Assembly: GCA_030549175.1 (NCBI GenBank)
Contig: JAUKUA010000001.1
Span: 5,642,001 to 5,706,000, forward strand
Length of the DNA: 64,000 nt
Direction of reading: 5' to 3'
Source: Lasiosphaeris hirsuta
Taxonomy: Eukaryota > Ascomycota > Sordariomycetes > Sordariales > Lasiosphaeriaceae
The position numbers and the translations under genes were made by a program. This document shows positions 12,153 to 25,300 of the stretch, piece after piece. Each line of letters opens with the position of its first letter. Positions within the stretch are counted from its first letter, which is position 1. The notes beneath the pieces were generated by a model. The model was not told the DNA's origin and made no database searches. It saw only the letters and a program-made list of their open reading frames with translations.

Positions 12153-12900
12153 GATGGTTGTTATTTGCCTTGAGAAGCAAAAAGTTAGCTTTGGGGATCA
12201 GAGGATAGCAGTGCTCTCAAAATTGAGTTGGTGATATTGTGCGAGTCAGAGATCTTGGTAGTTTATGAAAAATCATAAGGAGAATCAGAAAATACATGCG
12301 TGTAATCTTCATCATCCGCACGGTGGGGTGTATCGGGGTTGAGGTTTGCAACTTACAAGTTTGGTGCTTGGGTGGCCTGGTTCCTGATGCAAAGTTAAAG
12401 ATATTTCGTCCTGAGCCAAAACAAAAGCCGCGGGAAAACACTGCTGAGTGAGGCAGAACACGTTGTCACGTGCGCTCCTAATCTTTTGGAAAATGCCTCT
12501 GCAGACATAGACACTCGTCTATCCATACAGCGCTCCCCTGAAAAGCGAGTGAGCTGGATGGGCCGCTTTGGCTACCACTTGATGAACTGCTAGTCAATGG
12601 AAATGTTGGAAGTGGGAGGTTAAAAAGCTGCATGGAAAAAGTCTGGTGGTGGATGTTATAGGCGAGGACGGACCCCTCCCAAAATTGTGGATCCCCGCCC
12701 TTTGCACTTCCGTTCCATGAACTCTCTAAGTCAAAGTCAGTCCCCGTCCCGTCGTGTCAAACGGACGTCAAGGGGCATTAGCCAATTCACGTTTTGGACA
12801 TAGCTTGCTCGGGTTCACGATCTGGAAAGCCATGCTATTTTGTAATACGGCTGGAGACTGTGCTGACTGTATTGAGTGTCACCGTGCATCACCGACAGTT
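12153..12900. other. Intergenic region MoaD gene-dynamitin gene
   Basis: The stretch holds the promoter of the MoaD-type gene and the 3' flank of dynamitin, both on the minus strand. No further gene is supported. Confidence 0.5.
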
Positions 12901-14296
12901 TTAGGATAGCTTTGCCATCTTGCCCTCGATGTCCTTCACCCATCCTAACATCACGGCCATGTTATTTTCTACAGCAGCATCGCCGTCCTTCATGGCTGAC
13001 TCCACCTTCTCGAGGCCCTCCTTCCACTGCTGGATATCGCCGGCCATTTCGGCCTGTTTTTGCTCGATGCGTATCAAGGTCTCGGATGCCGTCGCGGCGT
13101 CAGCATGAATCATCCGTAAAGACCTCAGCCGGTCGAGCAGGGGTGGTATCAGAGGTGTCAAATTCTCGATGGTTGGTATGGTTCCGTAAAGCGCATTAAT
13201 CTTTGCAGTTTGCTCCTCGTCTTCAGAACTCGCCGACTCGGAGACTGGCGCTGCGCCAGTCGACGCTAGAGCCTCTTGAGCGGCTTTGGCATTTCGGCGA
13301 GACTTCTCGAGGTTGTCGGCCTCTTGTGTCAATGTCCGCACCCTTCGGCTGATGCTGTCAAGCGATGATGTCGAGGCTTCCGACAAGGTCGTCACCTGTT
13401 TGTGCAATGTGTCTAGCAGCGGTATGATAGCCCGAGGCAGTCCATTCGAGTCGAACTCGGGCATCGCAGCTGAACCAACACCCAGGGCTTTTTCCAGGAC
13501 GGCAAGGCGGCGATCAAAATCTGCTGCCTTTGCCAGAGCATGTGTCTGTTCATACGACGGCGCATATGTGACGGTATAGCTAGCTCCAGTCCCTTCAGGT
13601 GCTTGCTTTTCCTGCCCGGCGACGCGGCTGGCAGTCAGGGGGATGGATCTGGGTGTCAACGACTCATTAAGTCTCGATATATCATCCAGGGCCTTGCTCA
13701 GGGATTCGATTTGTCCGTTTAGGTTTGCGCTCTCATGCTTGGTTTGTTCCAGATTCTTCTGTCTTCCGTGCTCTTCCCTGGCCTCTTCAATCTCCCGCTT
13801 CAAGCGCGCGACTCTCCGGGTTAGGCTTTCAGCGTCATCATCGTCGCTGAAATCGCCGAGCTCCTCGGTCCCATCTTTGAGAATCCGATGTCGTCGGCTA
13901 GAGGCTTTATATGATTTTCGTCTGCCATCAAGTCGGTCTGAGAAGTCAACGTTTCTTGCGTCCACGGCGGCGGGCATAAACCGGGCTCGGGCTTGGTCTA
14001 GCCGAAGTCGCGATCGGGATATGGCGGCGTGGTCCTCGTCGTCGTCGAATTCATTGTCCGAGGGCGAGCGTACAGTTGTTGCCTTCGGGGTTGGTCAATG
14101 CGAGCTTCCCCCAAAAAATAATACCAACCACACTCACTGGAACGGTAGAGTTATCATCGGTTAAGTCTGGGGTTTCGTAGATGTCTGGCGCCGAGTCCTA
14201 AACATCAGTTGGGTTAGCATTGAGCTCCAGCTGTCAAGACTACAAGGATAGGCCCACCAGATCTGGAAGAGCGGCATACTTCCGGCTCGAAGTCAT
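12901..14296 (-). CDS. Dynactin subunit 2 (p50 dynamitin / Jnm1)
   Basis: Dynamitin forms the shoulder of dynactin, which couples dynein to cargo for nuclear and vesicle movement in hyphae. I read three exons: 14296-14258 (13 codons), 14197-14138 (20 codons) and 14082-12901, all in phase 0, giving about 426 residues. The N-terminus KYAALPDLDSAPDIYETPDL is the family's p150-binding motif, and ARFMPAAVDARNVDFSDRL follows. The rest is heptad-rich coiled coil (residues about 105-180 and 240-420). The small 5' exons are supported by continuous reading frame and by the conserved KYA..PD..YETPD pattern. It is divergent from the RTC4-domain gene across about 610 bp. Confidence 0.93.
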
Positions 14297-14907
14297 TGGT
14301 ACGGTGTAGCCTATGGCTTGGGATGTAAAGCCCGTGGGCTAGCACTTCAGAATGTTTGCGATCGCGCAGTATAGTTTTGGGTAGGGAGGTAACCTCCAAG
14401 GTTGGAGATGGCACTTTAATTGCCGACCTTGGGCTCCTGGGCCCTGACGCGCGTTAGCCTAGCCTTGGGGAGGGGAGCCGGGCTGCAGCCACGGGGGAAG
14501 CTGTGGCTTCAAGACAGGGGTCGGTTGCAGGCGGGCTAGCGGGGCCTGCACGACGCGTCCCACTCTTGGCGAGATCGCGTAGCCGCGTTGCTGGTCTGCA
14601 GTTTCCAGTTTCGAGCAGTATTCATCTAGATTTGTCCCGTATTTCACTTCACGGGCGTCTTCTTCTCCTCAATTTCCCGCGTATAGGAGCTGATGACATC
14701 AATCAATGAGATCTACTCATATCAGGGATTCTGAGATTACTTTGACTCACCTGCAAACCCATTTACGAGAGCGGCCGATTGAGCATCTGCATTGCTCACC
14801 CTACAGCTTGTTCAATCTTTATGGCTGGCCGCCGGTGAAGGGGGCCTGGGCTCATATCCTTCATAGCTGATCGAGCGGGGCTGGCCTGCAATTAGGCAAT
14901 CTTGGCG
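14297..14907. other. Divergent promoter region dynamitin/RTC4-domain gene
   Basis: About 610 bp lie between the two start codons. No gene or repeat is supported. A further 5' exon of the RTC4-domain gene cannot be excluded. Confidence 0.45.
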
Positions 14908-16488
14908 ATGGCGGCCCACAAGCAAAGAACAGCAGGTTTGACCGCCAACCGTTATGTCCCTCCTCTCTTGAAGCAGGTCAACGGAAAGATCGTGTCTGGG
15001 ACTCGGCAAGAAAAGCTCAAACCGGAGGAGGAACCCTCAGTTGACGCTCCGCCAGTAGACTTCGATAATAAGTCATCCTCATCCTCGTCGGACGAGAATG
15101 GACTCTCGTCGAGGGGCACCATCAACAAGCAGCAGTTCAAGAAATCTACCAAAGATACGTCGCCACAGCCAACGGATAGCCACAGGTCTTCGCGTAGTGG
15201 ATCTAGAGTTAGAGAGAAGATGTCCCTTTCATCCAACAGCCAATTCCTGCCCCAGGCGTGGCAGCGCCCTCCGCAAAGGGCCAGTGACATTCCGAAGGGT
15301 TCTAGGATGAGTGATATGGAGAGCGATCTAGGTCGCCAATTCAACGACGAAGACGAAGTACTCAAGCCTCGACTAAAGCTAAAGGCAGGCTATACGAGAA
15401 GGGAACTCCATTCCCGAGTCAGGTCGCCCAATCCGCAAAGAAAGAAAACCAGACCCCCGTCACCGAGCCAAGAGGATATGTCCAGTCCTAGGAAATCCTT
15501 CAATGTTCCCGGAGAGCCGTTGAGACTCGAGTCAGAGCTGGACAATTCTCCAAAGCGGAAATTCAAGCTGCCACTTCTTCATGAAGACTCGTCTCTGACG
15601 GAGAACCGCCCCCAGAAAAAGAACAAGACGATACAGTTGCCAAAAAGAAAGCGGAAAATTCGGCAGTCCCCGGAGGAGATTCATCATTTCCCGGAGGAGT
15701 CGCAGCGGCCAATGTTCAAGATACCCGACCTATTTTCAGCTGAATCCGACTTGGACGCTGGAAGTACTGTTCCTGATCGCGAGGACAGTCCAACTTCGGT
15801 TTCGAGACGGCCAACATCTCCTCTATATGAGATAGGGACGCCTAGCTCAAGCCGACCCGTGTGTCCTATGTGCAACGAAGATGTTGATCAAAAACTCCTC
15901 AATGAGTTTAAGGAGAAGCATCCCCGCATGACTCTCCAGCAGGAGCAGCGGTTCTGCCTCCTCCATAGGAAGGCGTCTGCCAAGGCGGCGTGGGTGGAGA
16001 AGGGTTACCCCGACATCAAGTGGTATGCGCTCGACAGGCGGATAACGGAGCGGTATGGCTTCTTGAGGGGCATACTGGAGGGCGGCAAGTCTCACTTTGG
16101 CGAGATATTCGGCCGGAAGGTCAAGAGCGGGCAGAACAAGACATTGCTCAGGTCGGAAGGAAGCTTGACACCGGGATATTACGGTATCCGGGGACTGAGA
16201 GCTATGTCGGAGAACATCATCAGGGAATTTTCATCGTTGCTGCGGAAGCGGTCGGTGCAGGACAGGCTAGTGTCCGCAAGGGGCCACACTGCGTATGTTC
16301 AGGCTGTATTGGTACCGGAGCTCACAGTCCAGCTCATTATGGAGGATATGGGCATCAATCAAGAAGAAGCAAGGGCAGTACTCATGGATAGCATTTGGGT
16401 GGGTGAGCTTCTCAATGAAGAGGTTGCTGATGTGGTTGTGAGCGAAGACGAATCGCTTTCTGACCTGTCAGACATCAGGACTCTTTAG
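14908..16488 (+). CDS. RTC4-like domain protein (restriction of telomere capping 4 type)
   Basis: Single exon, about 526 residues from the ATG at 14908. The N-terminal 310 residues are disordered, rich in Ser, Pro and Lys/Arg, with several basic clusters (QKKNKT, PKRKRKIR) that look like nuclear localisation signals. The C-terminal RTC4-like domain spans about residues 315-505. It begins with CPMCNEDVD, a paired-Cys motif that may bind metal with a following Cys/His (FCLLHR). It includes LTPGYYGIRGLR, RLVSARG and VLVPELTVQLIMEDMG. In yeast Rtc4 is a nuclear and cytoplasmic protein linked genetically to telomere capping; the biochemical role is unknown, so no function is claimed here. The protein ends in an acidic DESLSDLSD tail. 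Confidence 0.85.
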   Translation: MAAHKQRTAGLTANRYVPPLLKQVNGKIVSGTRQEKLKPEEEPSVDAPPVDFDNKSSSSSSDENGLSSRGTINKQQFKKSTKDTSPQPTDSHRSSRSGSRVREKMSLSSNSQFLPQAWQRPPQRASDIPKGSRMSDMESDLGRQFNDEDEVLKPRLKLKAGYTRRELHSRVRSPNPQRKKTRPPSPSQEDMSSPRKSFNVPGEPLRLESELDNSPKRKFKLPLLHEDSSLTENRPQKKNKTIQLPKRKRKIRQSPEEIHHFPEESQRPMFKIPDLFSAESDLDAGSTVPDREDSPTSVSRRPTSPLYEIGTPSSSRPVCPMCNEDVDQKLLNEFKEKHPRMTLQQEQRFCLLHRKASAKAAWVEKGYPDIKWYALDRRITERYGFLRGILEGGKSHFGEIFGRKVKSGQNKTLLRSEGSLTPGYYGIRGLRAMSENIIREFSSLLRKRSVQDRLVSARGHTAYVQAVLVPELTVQLIMEDMGINQEEARAVLMDSIWVGELLNEEVADVVVSEDESLSDLSDIRTL

Positions 16489-19346
16489 ATAGATACATCA
16501 TGTTGCGGATGCAGAATCCGCCCGCATGCTGAGCACACCTCATTTATAGCATGATTTATCACAGATAATAGGTGCTGTATTGGATGCATCCTGCTTAAAT
16601 AGTTGTTTTAATTTGTATCGGCCAGCTGTAGCTGCCACGACTCAACTGAGCATCGCTGGTGAGAGCATACAGGTTTTGGGGCACTTAATAGGTGGTGTTC
16701 AATATGATATGGACAAAGTAATCAACCAATCGCAAGAGCCCTGTGGACCTCGGTGCAGATCAAGAAAGAGACAGTTTCGTCCCAAGTTCCTAGACACCAA
16801 CCCATCAGGGGTTTCTCCTGGACGCTTGGTTTCAGGGGGCCGTCCTCTTTTGTCCAAGGCTTGGGGCTGCCTACATGGTGCAACCTTAGGGAGCTATCGA
16901 ATTGATATACCCACCCACAGTTCTATTTTGTGGTTCATGGTAAATTTCCCGAAAACACACCAACCAGCAACCTTAATTGGCATTTCAAGTTTACTGCATG
17001 CAGGGTCTTACAGCTTCCTGTGTGTCTACTGTCAAGCTCAGACAGGTCGGTCCCATTATCCGCTATGCATCAAATCCCATTTATGGGAATTGATGGAAAA
17101 CGGCGAGGCTGTTCATGCAGGTTCCCGAATGTTGACAATCAAGGTTGCCGATCCGGAATCATCCCATGGCAAATTCCAGCGCCAAATACCAGGAGGAAAG
17201 TCAACTACTGCCCCACATAGTGTACAACAACAACTGGCATGGAATATTACATACAAAAAAGACCTGTGTGCCCCGTGCAACCCAGCACGGTTGATTTCCT
17301 ATGTGCACTGATCCGTTCTTTGACCTACTCTTTTGTATTTATCCCGCAGCATCGACGGCACACCAAACCGCTCTCGGGTTCGGTGGGTAGAGCACGGTGA
17401 TCAAACAGCAACACACACTGGCTGATGAGATTTCTAGTCTTCCCCTTTGTTCACTTCGGGACCGGCCCGTTGGAGGTGACTGACGCACACCGTTCTTCTA
17501 TCCGTCCGTCAGTTGCCGCAGCGAGCACAAGATGGCCGTCCAGGGAATGAGATGTTCGCAGTTGGGGTAGAAGGTGGCGATCTTGGGTCTGGTAAGTCAC
17601 AGGTCCCTTTGAAGTCGTATCAGATCTCAACGATTGCGGGGTGGAAGCGGGAGGTTGCCGGACCCCCTCTGAGGGGCAAATTCCAGCCTCGTGGGTGATC
17701 ACCACCTACCTTCCTCTGCCGTCGACATCTCTTGCCATCTAGCCTACCGCAGGCCGCAGACCGCCCTTTGGCCTCTGCACAGTCCACAGCCCAGGCGGAT
17801 CGCCAGGGTTGGCCATCATGAGGCTGAAGAAGCTGCAGGATGCGGTGCATCAGTCGGACCATTGAATGCGGAGAGACGCGCTCGGCAGCCAGAGAGGACT
17901 TCTGGCGCATCCTCTGCCTCAAATCTAGCTAGGCCACCGCCGTGCAATGCTCCGTCCCAGGGCATGCGGTTTAGCGGGGAAACACACAGGGCAGTCTCTG
18001 TCTGGGGCCCCAACCTGGTGTCATTGATCATCGGGCCCGAGCTCCCGTCCGCCGCTTGACGCGTCGCGGCTCGATGCACAATGAGAGGATGTGTGCATCG
18101 AAACCAAAACCCTGTAAACGGTCATTATCTGTTGTGGTGTTTTGTGGCGTGTGGGTGTGGGTATGGGAATGTGAGCTGTCGCGATGGATGCCGAATGATT
18201 GATACCTATTTAGTGTAGGTAAAAAGACAGGATGGGGCCAGCACCGAGCCCAGAATACTAAGTGCCTCACCAGGATCCAGGTATCAGAGATCTGCCTCAC
18301 TGATGATACGCTCGAACTCGTCGATAATCCGGCCGCATTTCCAGCAGCCGCCAATTCAAGGACTCGCATGCTCAGATGGTTATACTGCGTGAGCCTCAGA
18401 TTGCTCGACCTAGGTATGCACAGCGACATGACATGTTTGTGGAGCCAGCCGCGGGACTGATAGACGCCGCACTAGAGATCGTGAGTCTAGGCGGGGGTGA
18501 CGGGACCTTGACGGAGACTTGCTAGTTTAGGGGCAGCAACACCAAATACCCGACCGCCGTCAGCCAACAGCTAGCCAGCCCGTCGCATCCCACCCGTAGC
18601 AGCAAAGCTTGTTGACGTGTGGCTACCCGGTCCATACGGTATTGTATTGGTGCTTGCACTTCATCTTGACGCATGTTCGGGCCCTGTTCCAACTGGACCA
18701 GGGCTATTCCACACCACAGGTCGCACAGTTCCCACCGGAGGCTCCCACTGCCGTCAATCTGGACGTGGGGAGAGTCGGCAGCCAAGCCAGCGAGCGAGTC
18801 GAGCCAGTCGAACAGCCCGGCCGGGGTTCGGGTTGGTCAGGGTCGCAGCCGTGCGCACTTCTTCCTCCACTTGTTGTCGCCCTCCACAGTGCGCCCGCGC
18901 CCCGCTGTGGACGCCTCACGCCCACACGCTCCTCCCACATCCATGCTCCCACCAGTACACTACACACTTCGTTCCCACCACCCACACGCTCTCAACGCCC
19001 GCCTAGTGTATGGTTGTCGACGTCTCACACGCTGGACTTTTCGACTGTGTATTCCACCCAGCTCAATCCCTTAATCCTATCGTCGATTCTTCGTATCATC
19101 AGACCATCGCAAGTCCAGTCAGCCACCACCGCCCGTGTCCCAACGTCTAACCTCAGCGACCGACATTCTGCAAATTATCATTTACTATTTGCGATTTTGT
19201 GTTTAGTATTGCTGGAGCAAACCACGATACCACCCGCCGATTCATTGAAATGACCTGAAAACAGATGGTGGCTTCCCCTGAGTGGAATGGCCGTGGCTCA
19301 TTATTAGTCGGTTCCTTTGTTCCGCTCGCCTCCCGCGCTGGCGACA
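16489..19346. other. 2.9 kb gene-free region upstream of adenylate cyclase
   Basis: I found no supported gene. The last 500 bp before the cyclase ATG are rich in C and T with many short pyrimidine runs, which suggests a long 5' UTR or core promoter. Open frames here (for example 16580-17311 and 18609-19253) begin at non-ATG codons or lack recognisable protein features. Confidence 0.5.
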
Positions 19347-22300
19347 ATGGCGAGGAATGACACCAGCTCCCGCTTCAGCTCCATGACGGGCTCTAGCACT
19401 GACAGCGCGCGATCGAGCATCACCGTGAAGCCGCTACCCCCGACTCCTACCGCCGCCGCCGCCGCCGCCGCCGGCCATGCGTCGCGATCCGCATCCCACG
19501 CCTCGCGGAGGGCTGCGCCCTCGCGCTTGAAGACGGATGAAAACGGGGGCCCGATGAGGTGAGTTGGCGATGCACCCATCTTTCCATTGACTTGCGCCCA
19601 CGCTGCGAAATCTGCGAATCGTGTGAATTTCATTTCTATGCGTGTTTCCATGCTTGGTGCCCCCCGCAGCTATCCGAAACTACATTTCCATCCCGCCGCT
19701 TCGCAACAACGAACTGACGGGTGCCTGCGTCGTGCCCCCCCTTCCATTAGACCCATCAAGGATTCCGAGTCTCAAGCGTCGCCAACATCCGCCGTGTCAG
19801 GGTCGCGCCTCGCCCTGTCGCCGGCCTCCACCACCTCCAATGTATCTTTGCGCGAGCACCGAATGAGCGACTTGGCCAACTACCGCCGGGACCTCGCCAT
19901 TCTGGACCCCGCCGGCAATCGCGCGCCGCAAAGCCAGCACAACAATCCCGCATCCGGTTCTCTCACTCAGATCGCGCCCTGGATGGCGTCCACCGGCGGC
20001 GCGTCGACGCCGTCCAGTATGAGCGCCGCCCCCACGAGCTTCTTCAACGACTCGACTGATAACTTGTCCGTCGGCTCCCAACTGTCTCCTGGCCTCCGGA
20101 CTTTCGCACCGCGCCCCTCGCTGACCACGACCGGTAGTAATGATTCCCCCGACCTCGCATACCTCACTGACGAGAGGCGCCCTTCGATCGCCAGTATCAC
20201 GACAACAGCAAGTAGCCAGGGCTCGAGGGCAAGTGGACCAAGAGGGGGTATGCGAAAGCTCCAGGGGTTTTTCGGCGAAGAGTTCCCTGGTCGAGACTCG
20301 TCGGAAACTAGTCTTACGCATCCCGCGGGAGGGAAGGAGCACCGGTCACAGTCGTACAGTCACAATCGGCCTCATAGGGAGCGCAACTACTCCAACGCTA
20401 CTGATCATGCGAGAGACGCTTCCCCATCTTCGCGACCACGTACGCCAGTGCCAGCTCCCGAAGTTGTGCCATTCTTGTACCAGGAAGCCGACGTACGTCC
20501 TGTGCTTTTTCTTTGGTATCGCAAGCCCCGCGCCCTTTCTGTCCTTTGCAAAGCGAGTGTCTCATTCTGCAGGCGGCTTAGCTTCCGCTTTGCTTCTTTT
20601 TCTTCTCTCCAAGGATCCCTATACCCGCACAGGCTGACATCTGTAACCTCCCCTAGGACATTGCGCGGTATGGAGAAGCTCCAGTTCGAGACATTCTCAG
20701 CGGCCCCGACCGCGAGCGCTACATGAACGACCCTTCATTTCAAAATCCACCAAAAACCTCGTCGAGCGGACGGTCAGGTCACTCACTCGTCCACCTCCCC
20801 GGACATCACCACAGGCACAACAAGAGCAACGAAGATCCGAGGACACTCCGACCTTCCATCAGCAGAGAGGATTCTACAGCCAGCTACGCCAAAGACCGCA
20901 GCGGCTCGACTGCAATGAATAGCGCCAGGTCTCGGGCTCAAAGTCCAACTCCTAGCTCGACCGGATCCTATTGGGGCACCAAGAACGGGTCCACTGATGG
21001 GCAGACTTCCCCTGGCCATCACAAGAAGGGGACCGGCTTCCTCGGCGGCTTTTTGAGTCGAAGAGGGCACAGAGACAAGGATGATGGATCGGATCAACGA
21101 TCTCTTCTCAGGGGACACAATCAGTCTACCCAGTCCCTCCAGTCCCGCCCATCCCGACAGGAGTTTCCCCGCATTGAAGGTGTGATACCGCCGGCATCTG
21201 AGTGGCCAGCCCCGGTCGAATATCGTGATGCCTACGGCTTACGCCCAGGTACAGGTCCAGCCCCGGGCTCGGCGAACAGACAGCAGGCCACATTCAAGCA
21301 CATATCTCCCTTCTCGAAGAAAGGTCGCTCTGATAGACGGCACGAAGACATTGACGAGCATATCGGCCCCACGGATCAAGACAAGAATGGGGGGACAGTG
21401 TATCACCTGGACACCAATCTCAGCGATATGGAGGGCATCCTGAACGGACCACAGCCCCTGACACCTATGGCTGATTTCCACAAGAACAGCAAGAGCAGCA
21501 ATGCCACCATCACTAGCAACAACAATAATAACAACGGCAACAATATAACTATCAACTACGAACTTGAAAAGCTGCCCATCAAGCCTATGGGTCCCAACGG
21601 CGCATGGGCCGCCCCAGATAGCTGGGCGGTCAAGCGAGGCGACGAGCTTTCGAATCATTTGCCCGAGGCTGACGACATAGGAAGTCCGCCAAGACCGGAG
21701 GAGAAGCTGACAAACTACTGTATTCGCGTCTTCAGGTCAGATGGCACATTTGCGACGCTCCAGATGGCACTGGACTCGACGGTCACAGACGTCATCTCTC
21801 AGATTGTTAAAAAGTCGTACGTCACGGACGGGTTGGACAACTACCATATCATTCTGAAGAAGCACGACCTGGTTAGGGTTCTGAGCAATGTCGAGCGCCC
21901 ACTCCTGATGCAAAAGCGCCTCCTTCAGCAGGTCGGTTACGAGGACCGCGACAGGATAGAGGATATCGGTCGTGAGGACAACAGCTACCTATGTCGCTTT
22001 CTCTTCCTTTCAGCCAGGGAAAGCGATTTCCACACTATCACACACGATCTTGGATTTGGGCGCGTGTCGAAGTTTAGCCATGTCGACCTGTCTGGCCGTA
22101 ACCTAATCACGATTCCGGTTCCGCTGTATTCTAAGGCATCGGATATTATCTCGCTCAACCTTTCCAGAAATCTATCACTCGACTTGCCAAGGGATTTCAT
22201 TCAATCATGCCAAAATCTTCGCGACGTCAAGTACAACAATAACGAGGCCAGGAAGCTGCCGCTTAGCCTAAGCCGGGCAAACAAGCTTACGTATCTGGAT

Positions 22301-25300
22301 GTCTCGAACAACCGGCTGGAGCAGCTTGAGCACGCCGAACTCGGCGAGCTTACCGGCCTTCTCAAGCTCAACCTGGCCAACAACCGCCTGAGCCATCTCC
22401 CGACCTACTTCGGGGCTTACAGAGCATTGAGAACATTGAATATCTCCTCCAACTTCTTGGAAAAGTTCCCAACGTTTCTGTGCGAGTTGGAAAGCCTTGT
22501 TGACTTGGACTTGAGTTTCAACCTGATCGGGAGCTTCCCTGAATGCATTGGGAAACTACGGAACCTGGAGAAGTTTGTCATCACCAACAACCGACTATCG
22601 GGTTCCTTGCCGCAATCTGTCAGAAACCTGAGCAGCCTCCGTGAGCTCGATATCAAGTACAACGGAATATCGGGAATTGATGTTATATCCGAGCTTCCCA
22701 AGTTGGAGATTCTCGCCGCCGACCACAATGCCATATCCCAGTTCACCGGCACGTTTGAAAGACTTCGGAGCTTGAAGTTGAATTCGAACCCAGTCACCAA
22801 GTTTGAGATCAAGGCCCCCGTACCGACTTTGAAGGTTCTCAACCTTTCTCACTGCCAGCTGGCAAGCATTGACGAGTCCTTCAATAATATGTTGAGCCTC
22901 GAGAGACTTGTTCTTGACAAGAACTATTTCGTCTCTTTGCCGAACACAATAGGAAACCTGAAGAGGCTGGAGCATTTTAGCATAGCACATAACTCGGTTG
23001 GTGAGCTCCCGCCCGAGATTGGTTGCTTGAATGAGCTCCGCGTATTGGATGTCCGTGGAAACAATATTCGGAAACTTCCTATGGAGCTGTGGTGGGCAAA
23101 CAAGCTCGAGACTCTCAACGCCTCGTCAAACGTGCTGGAGACTTTTCCCAAACCCGCATCGCGAGCTCCTCAGGCGCCCGGGGAGTCGGGCAGCTCTAGT
23201 AGCACATTGAATGGCAGAAGTGCTCAAAACGGTAGTCTATCCCAAACTCCGAGTGCGGAGGAACTTAATGGCGATTCTTCTAGGCGCCCAAGCCAAGCGT
23301 CGAGTACTCTCCTCAGCGTCGGACCCTCACCAGTACCGGGAGGGCCTGACAGAAAGAGCTCGTTAGTTTCTGTTTATGGAAAAGGCGGTCGTAAGACGTC
23401 CGTCGTCTCCAGGAGCACAAGCACGCTTCAGGGCAGCATTGCTGCACCGGCCGCACCGGCTACTGCCTCAAGGAAAGACTCGGGCCTCTCCCAGCGCTTA
23501 ACGCATACATTTGCAGGCTCCCTTCGAAATTTGTACGTCGCTGATAATCAGCTCGACGACGATGTTTTCGATCAGATCACTCTCCTCTCGGAGCTCCGAG
23601 TTTTGAATCTCTCGTACAACGACCTCAACGACATGCCACAGCGGTCTATCAAGAGTTGGCCGCAGCTTGTGGAGTTGTACCTGTCTGGTAACGAGTTGAC
23701 GAGCTTGCCGGCAGACGATCTGGAGGAGTATAGTCTTTTACAGACGCTCCATATCAACAGCAACAAATTCACCAACCTCCCAGCAGACATTTCAAGGGCG
23801 AAAAAGCTCGCCGTTTTGGATTGCGGGAGTAACTCTCTCAAGTATAACATTGCCAACGTGCCTTACGACTGGAACTGGAATCTCAACCCCAACTTAAGAT
23901 ATCTCAATCTGTCGGGGAACAGGCGGCTGGAGATCAAGCAAAGCCATCAAAACAGCGGCGCGCAAAGCCGCGCCGGCGTCGAATCCTACACCGACTTCAA
24001 TCGCCTAGTCAATCTTCGAGTCCTTGGTCTGATGGATGTCACCCTTACCCAACCAAGTATTCCCGATCAAAGCGAGGATCGGCGTGTCAGGACGTCTGGG
24101 TCGCTCGCGGGATATTTGCCGTACGGCATGGCCGACACACTAGGCAAGAACGAGCACCTATCGACAATCGACCTGGTTGTTCCACGCTTCAACTCGTCGG
24201 ATTCAGAGACACTTCTTGGTCTGTTTGACGGCCAGGCCCTCAGCAGTGGTGGCTCTAAAATCGCCAAGTATCTTCACGAGAACTTTGGTCACATATTCAC
24301 CATGGAGCTCAAGGCGCTCAAGACCCGCCCAGGTCATAATGAAACGCCCGAGGATGCCTTGAGGCGTGCATTCTTGGCCCTCAACAAGGACCTTGTCACA
24401 GTTGCAATCCAGCACACTGAAGAGAGACCGCTGATGTCGCATCGCGGGTCGAATGCGCCTCCCGTAGTTTTGAGCAAGGAGGACCTTAATTCTGGAGGAG
24501 TCGCGACTGTGCTGTATCTGCAAAGCCAAGAACTCTATGTCGCCAACGTCGGTGACGTACAGTCTATGCTTATTCAGACTGACGGTACCCACAGGATGCT
24601 GACGAAGAAGCACGATCCGGCGGATCCTCACGAACGCACCCGTATCCGAGATGCCGGTGGTTGGGTCTCGCGCAATGGGCGGTTGAACGATCTCTTGGAG
24701 GTATCTCGGGCATTTGGCTACGTGGATCTGATGCCTTCGGTGCAGGCAGCGCCGTACGTCAGTCACATCACCATCCGAGAACAGGACGACATCATTATCC
24801 TTGCCACTCGAGAGTTATGGGAGTATCTCCCTCCAGGGCTCGTGGTCGATGTTGCGCGCTCTGTGCGCGGAGACCTGATGCGTGCATCGCAAAAGCTTCG
24901 GGATCTAGCCATGGCTTACGGCTGTACCAGCAAAATCATGGTGATGATGATCAGCGTCAATAGTCTGAAGCAAAGGCATGAGCGGTCTCGCAATAACAGA
25001 GGACAGAGCGTGATTATTCAACAACTGCCGCAGGACGATCCTAACTTTCCAATTTCAACCCGTAGGGGTAGGAAGAAGGGCGAAGGTCCGCTCGACTCAA
25101 CGCTACAGCGCCTCGAAGCCGAAGTGCCCGCCCCGACTGGCTTGATCTCAATCGTCTTCACGGACATCAAGAACTCGACACAGCTTTGGGAGACGTATCC
25201 TGAAGCAATGAGATCGGCCATCAAGCTGCACAACGAGGTCATGCGCCGCCAGCTCAGGCGGATTGGTGGGTTCGAGGTCAAGACGGAAGGCGACGCCTTC

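Noticed and set aside
16580..17311. 243-codon open frame on the plus strand
   Set aside because: It begins at a non-ATG codon, has no recognisable motif, and its composition resembles the flanking non-coding DNA.
18028..18429. 133-codon minus-strand ATG frame
   Set aside because: No family features. A donor-like gtgagg occurs inside, but no second exon improves it.
18609..19253. 214-codon open frame before adenylate cyclase
   Set aside because: It starts at TTG and its Ser/Thr/Pro-rich content reflects the CT-rich leader; no homologous pattern recognised.
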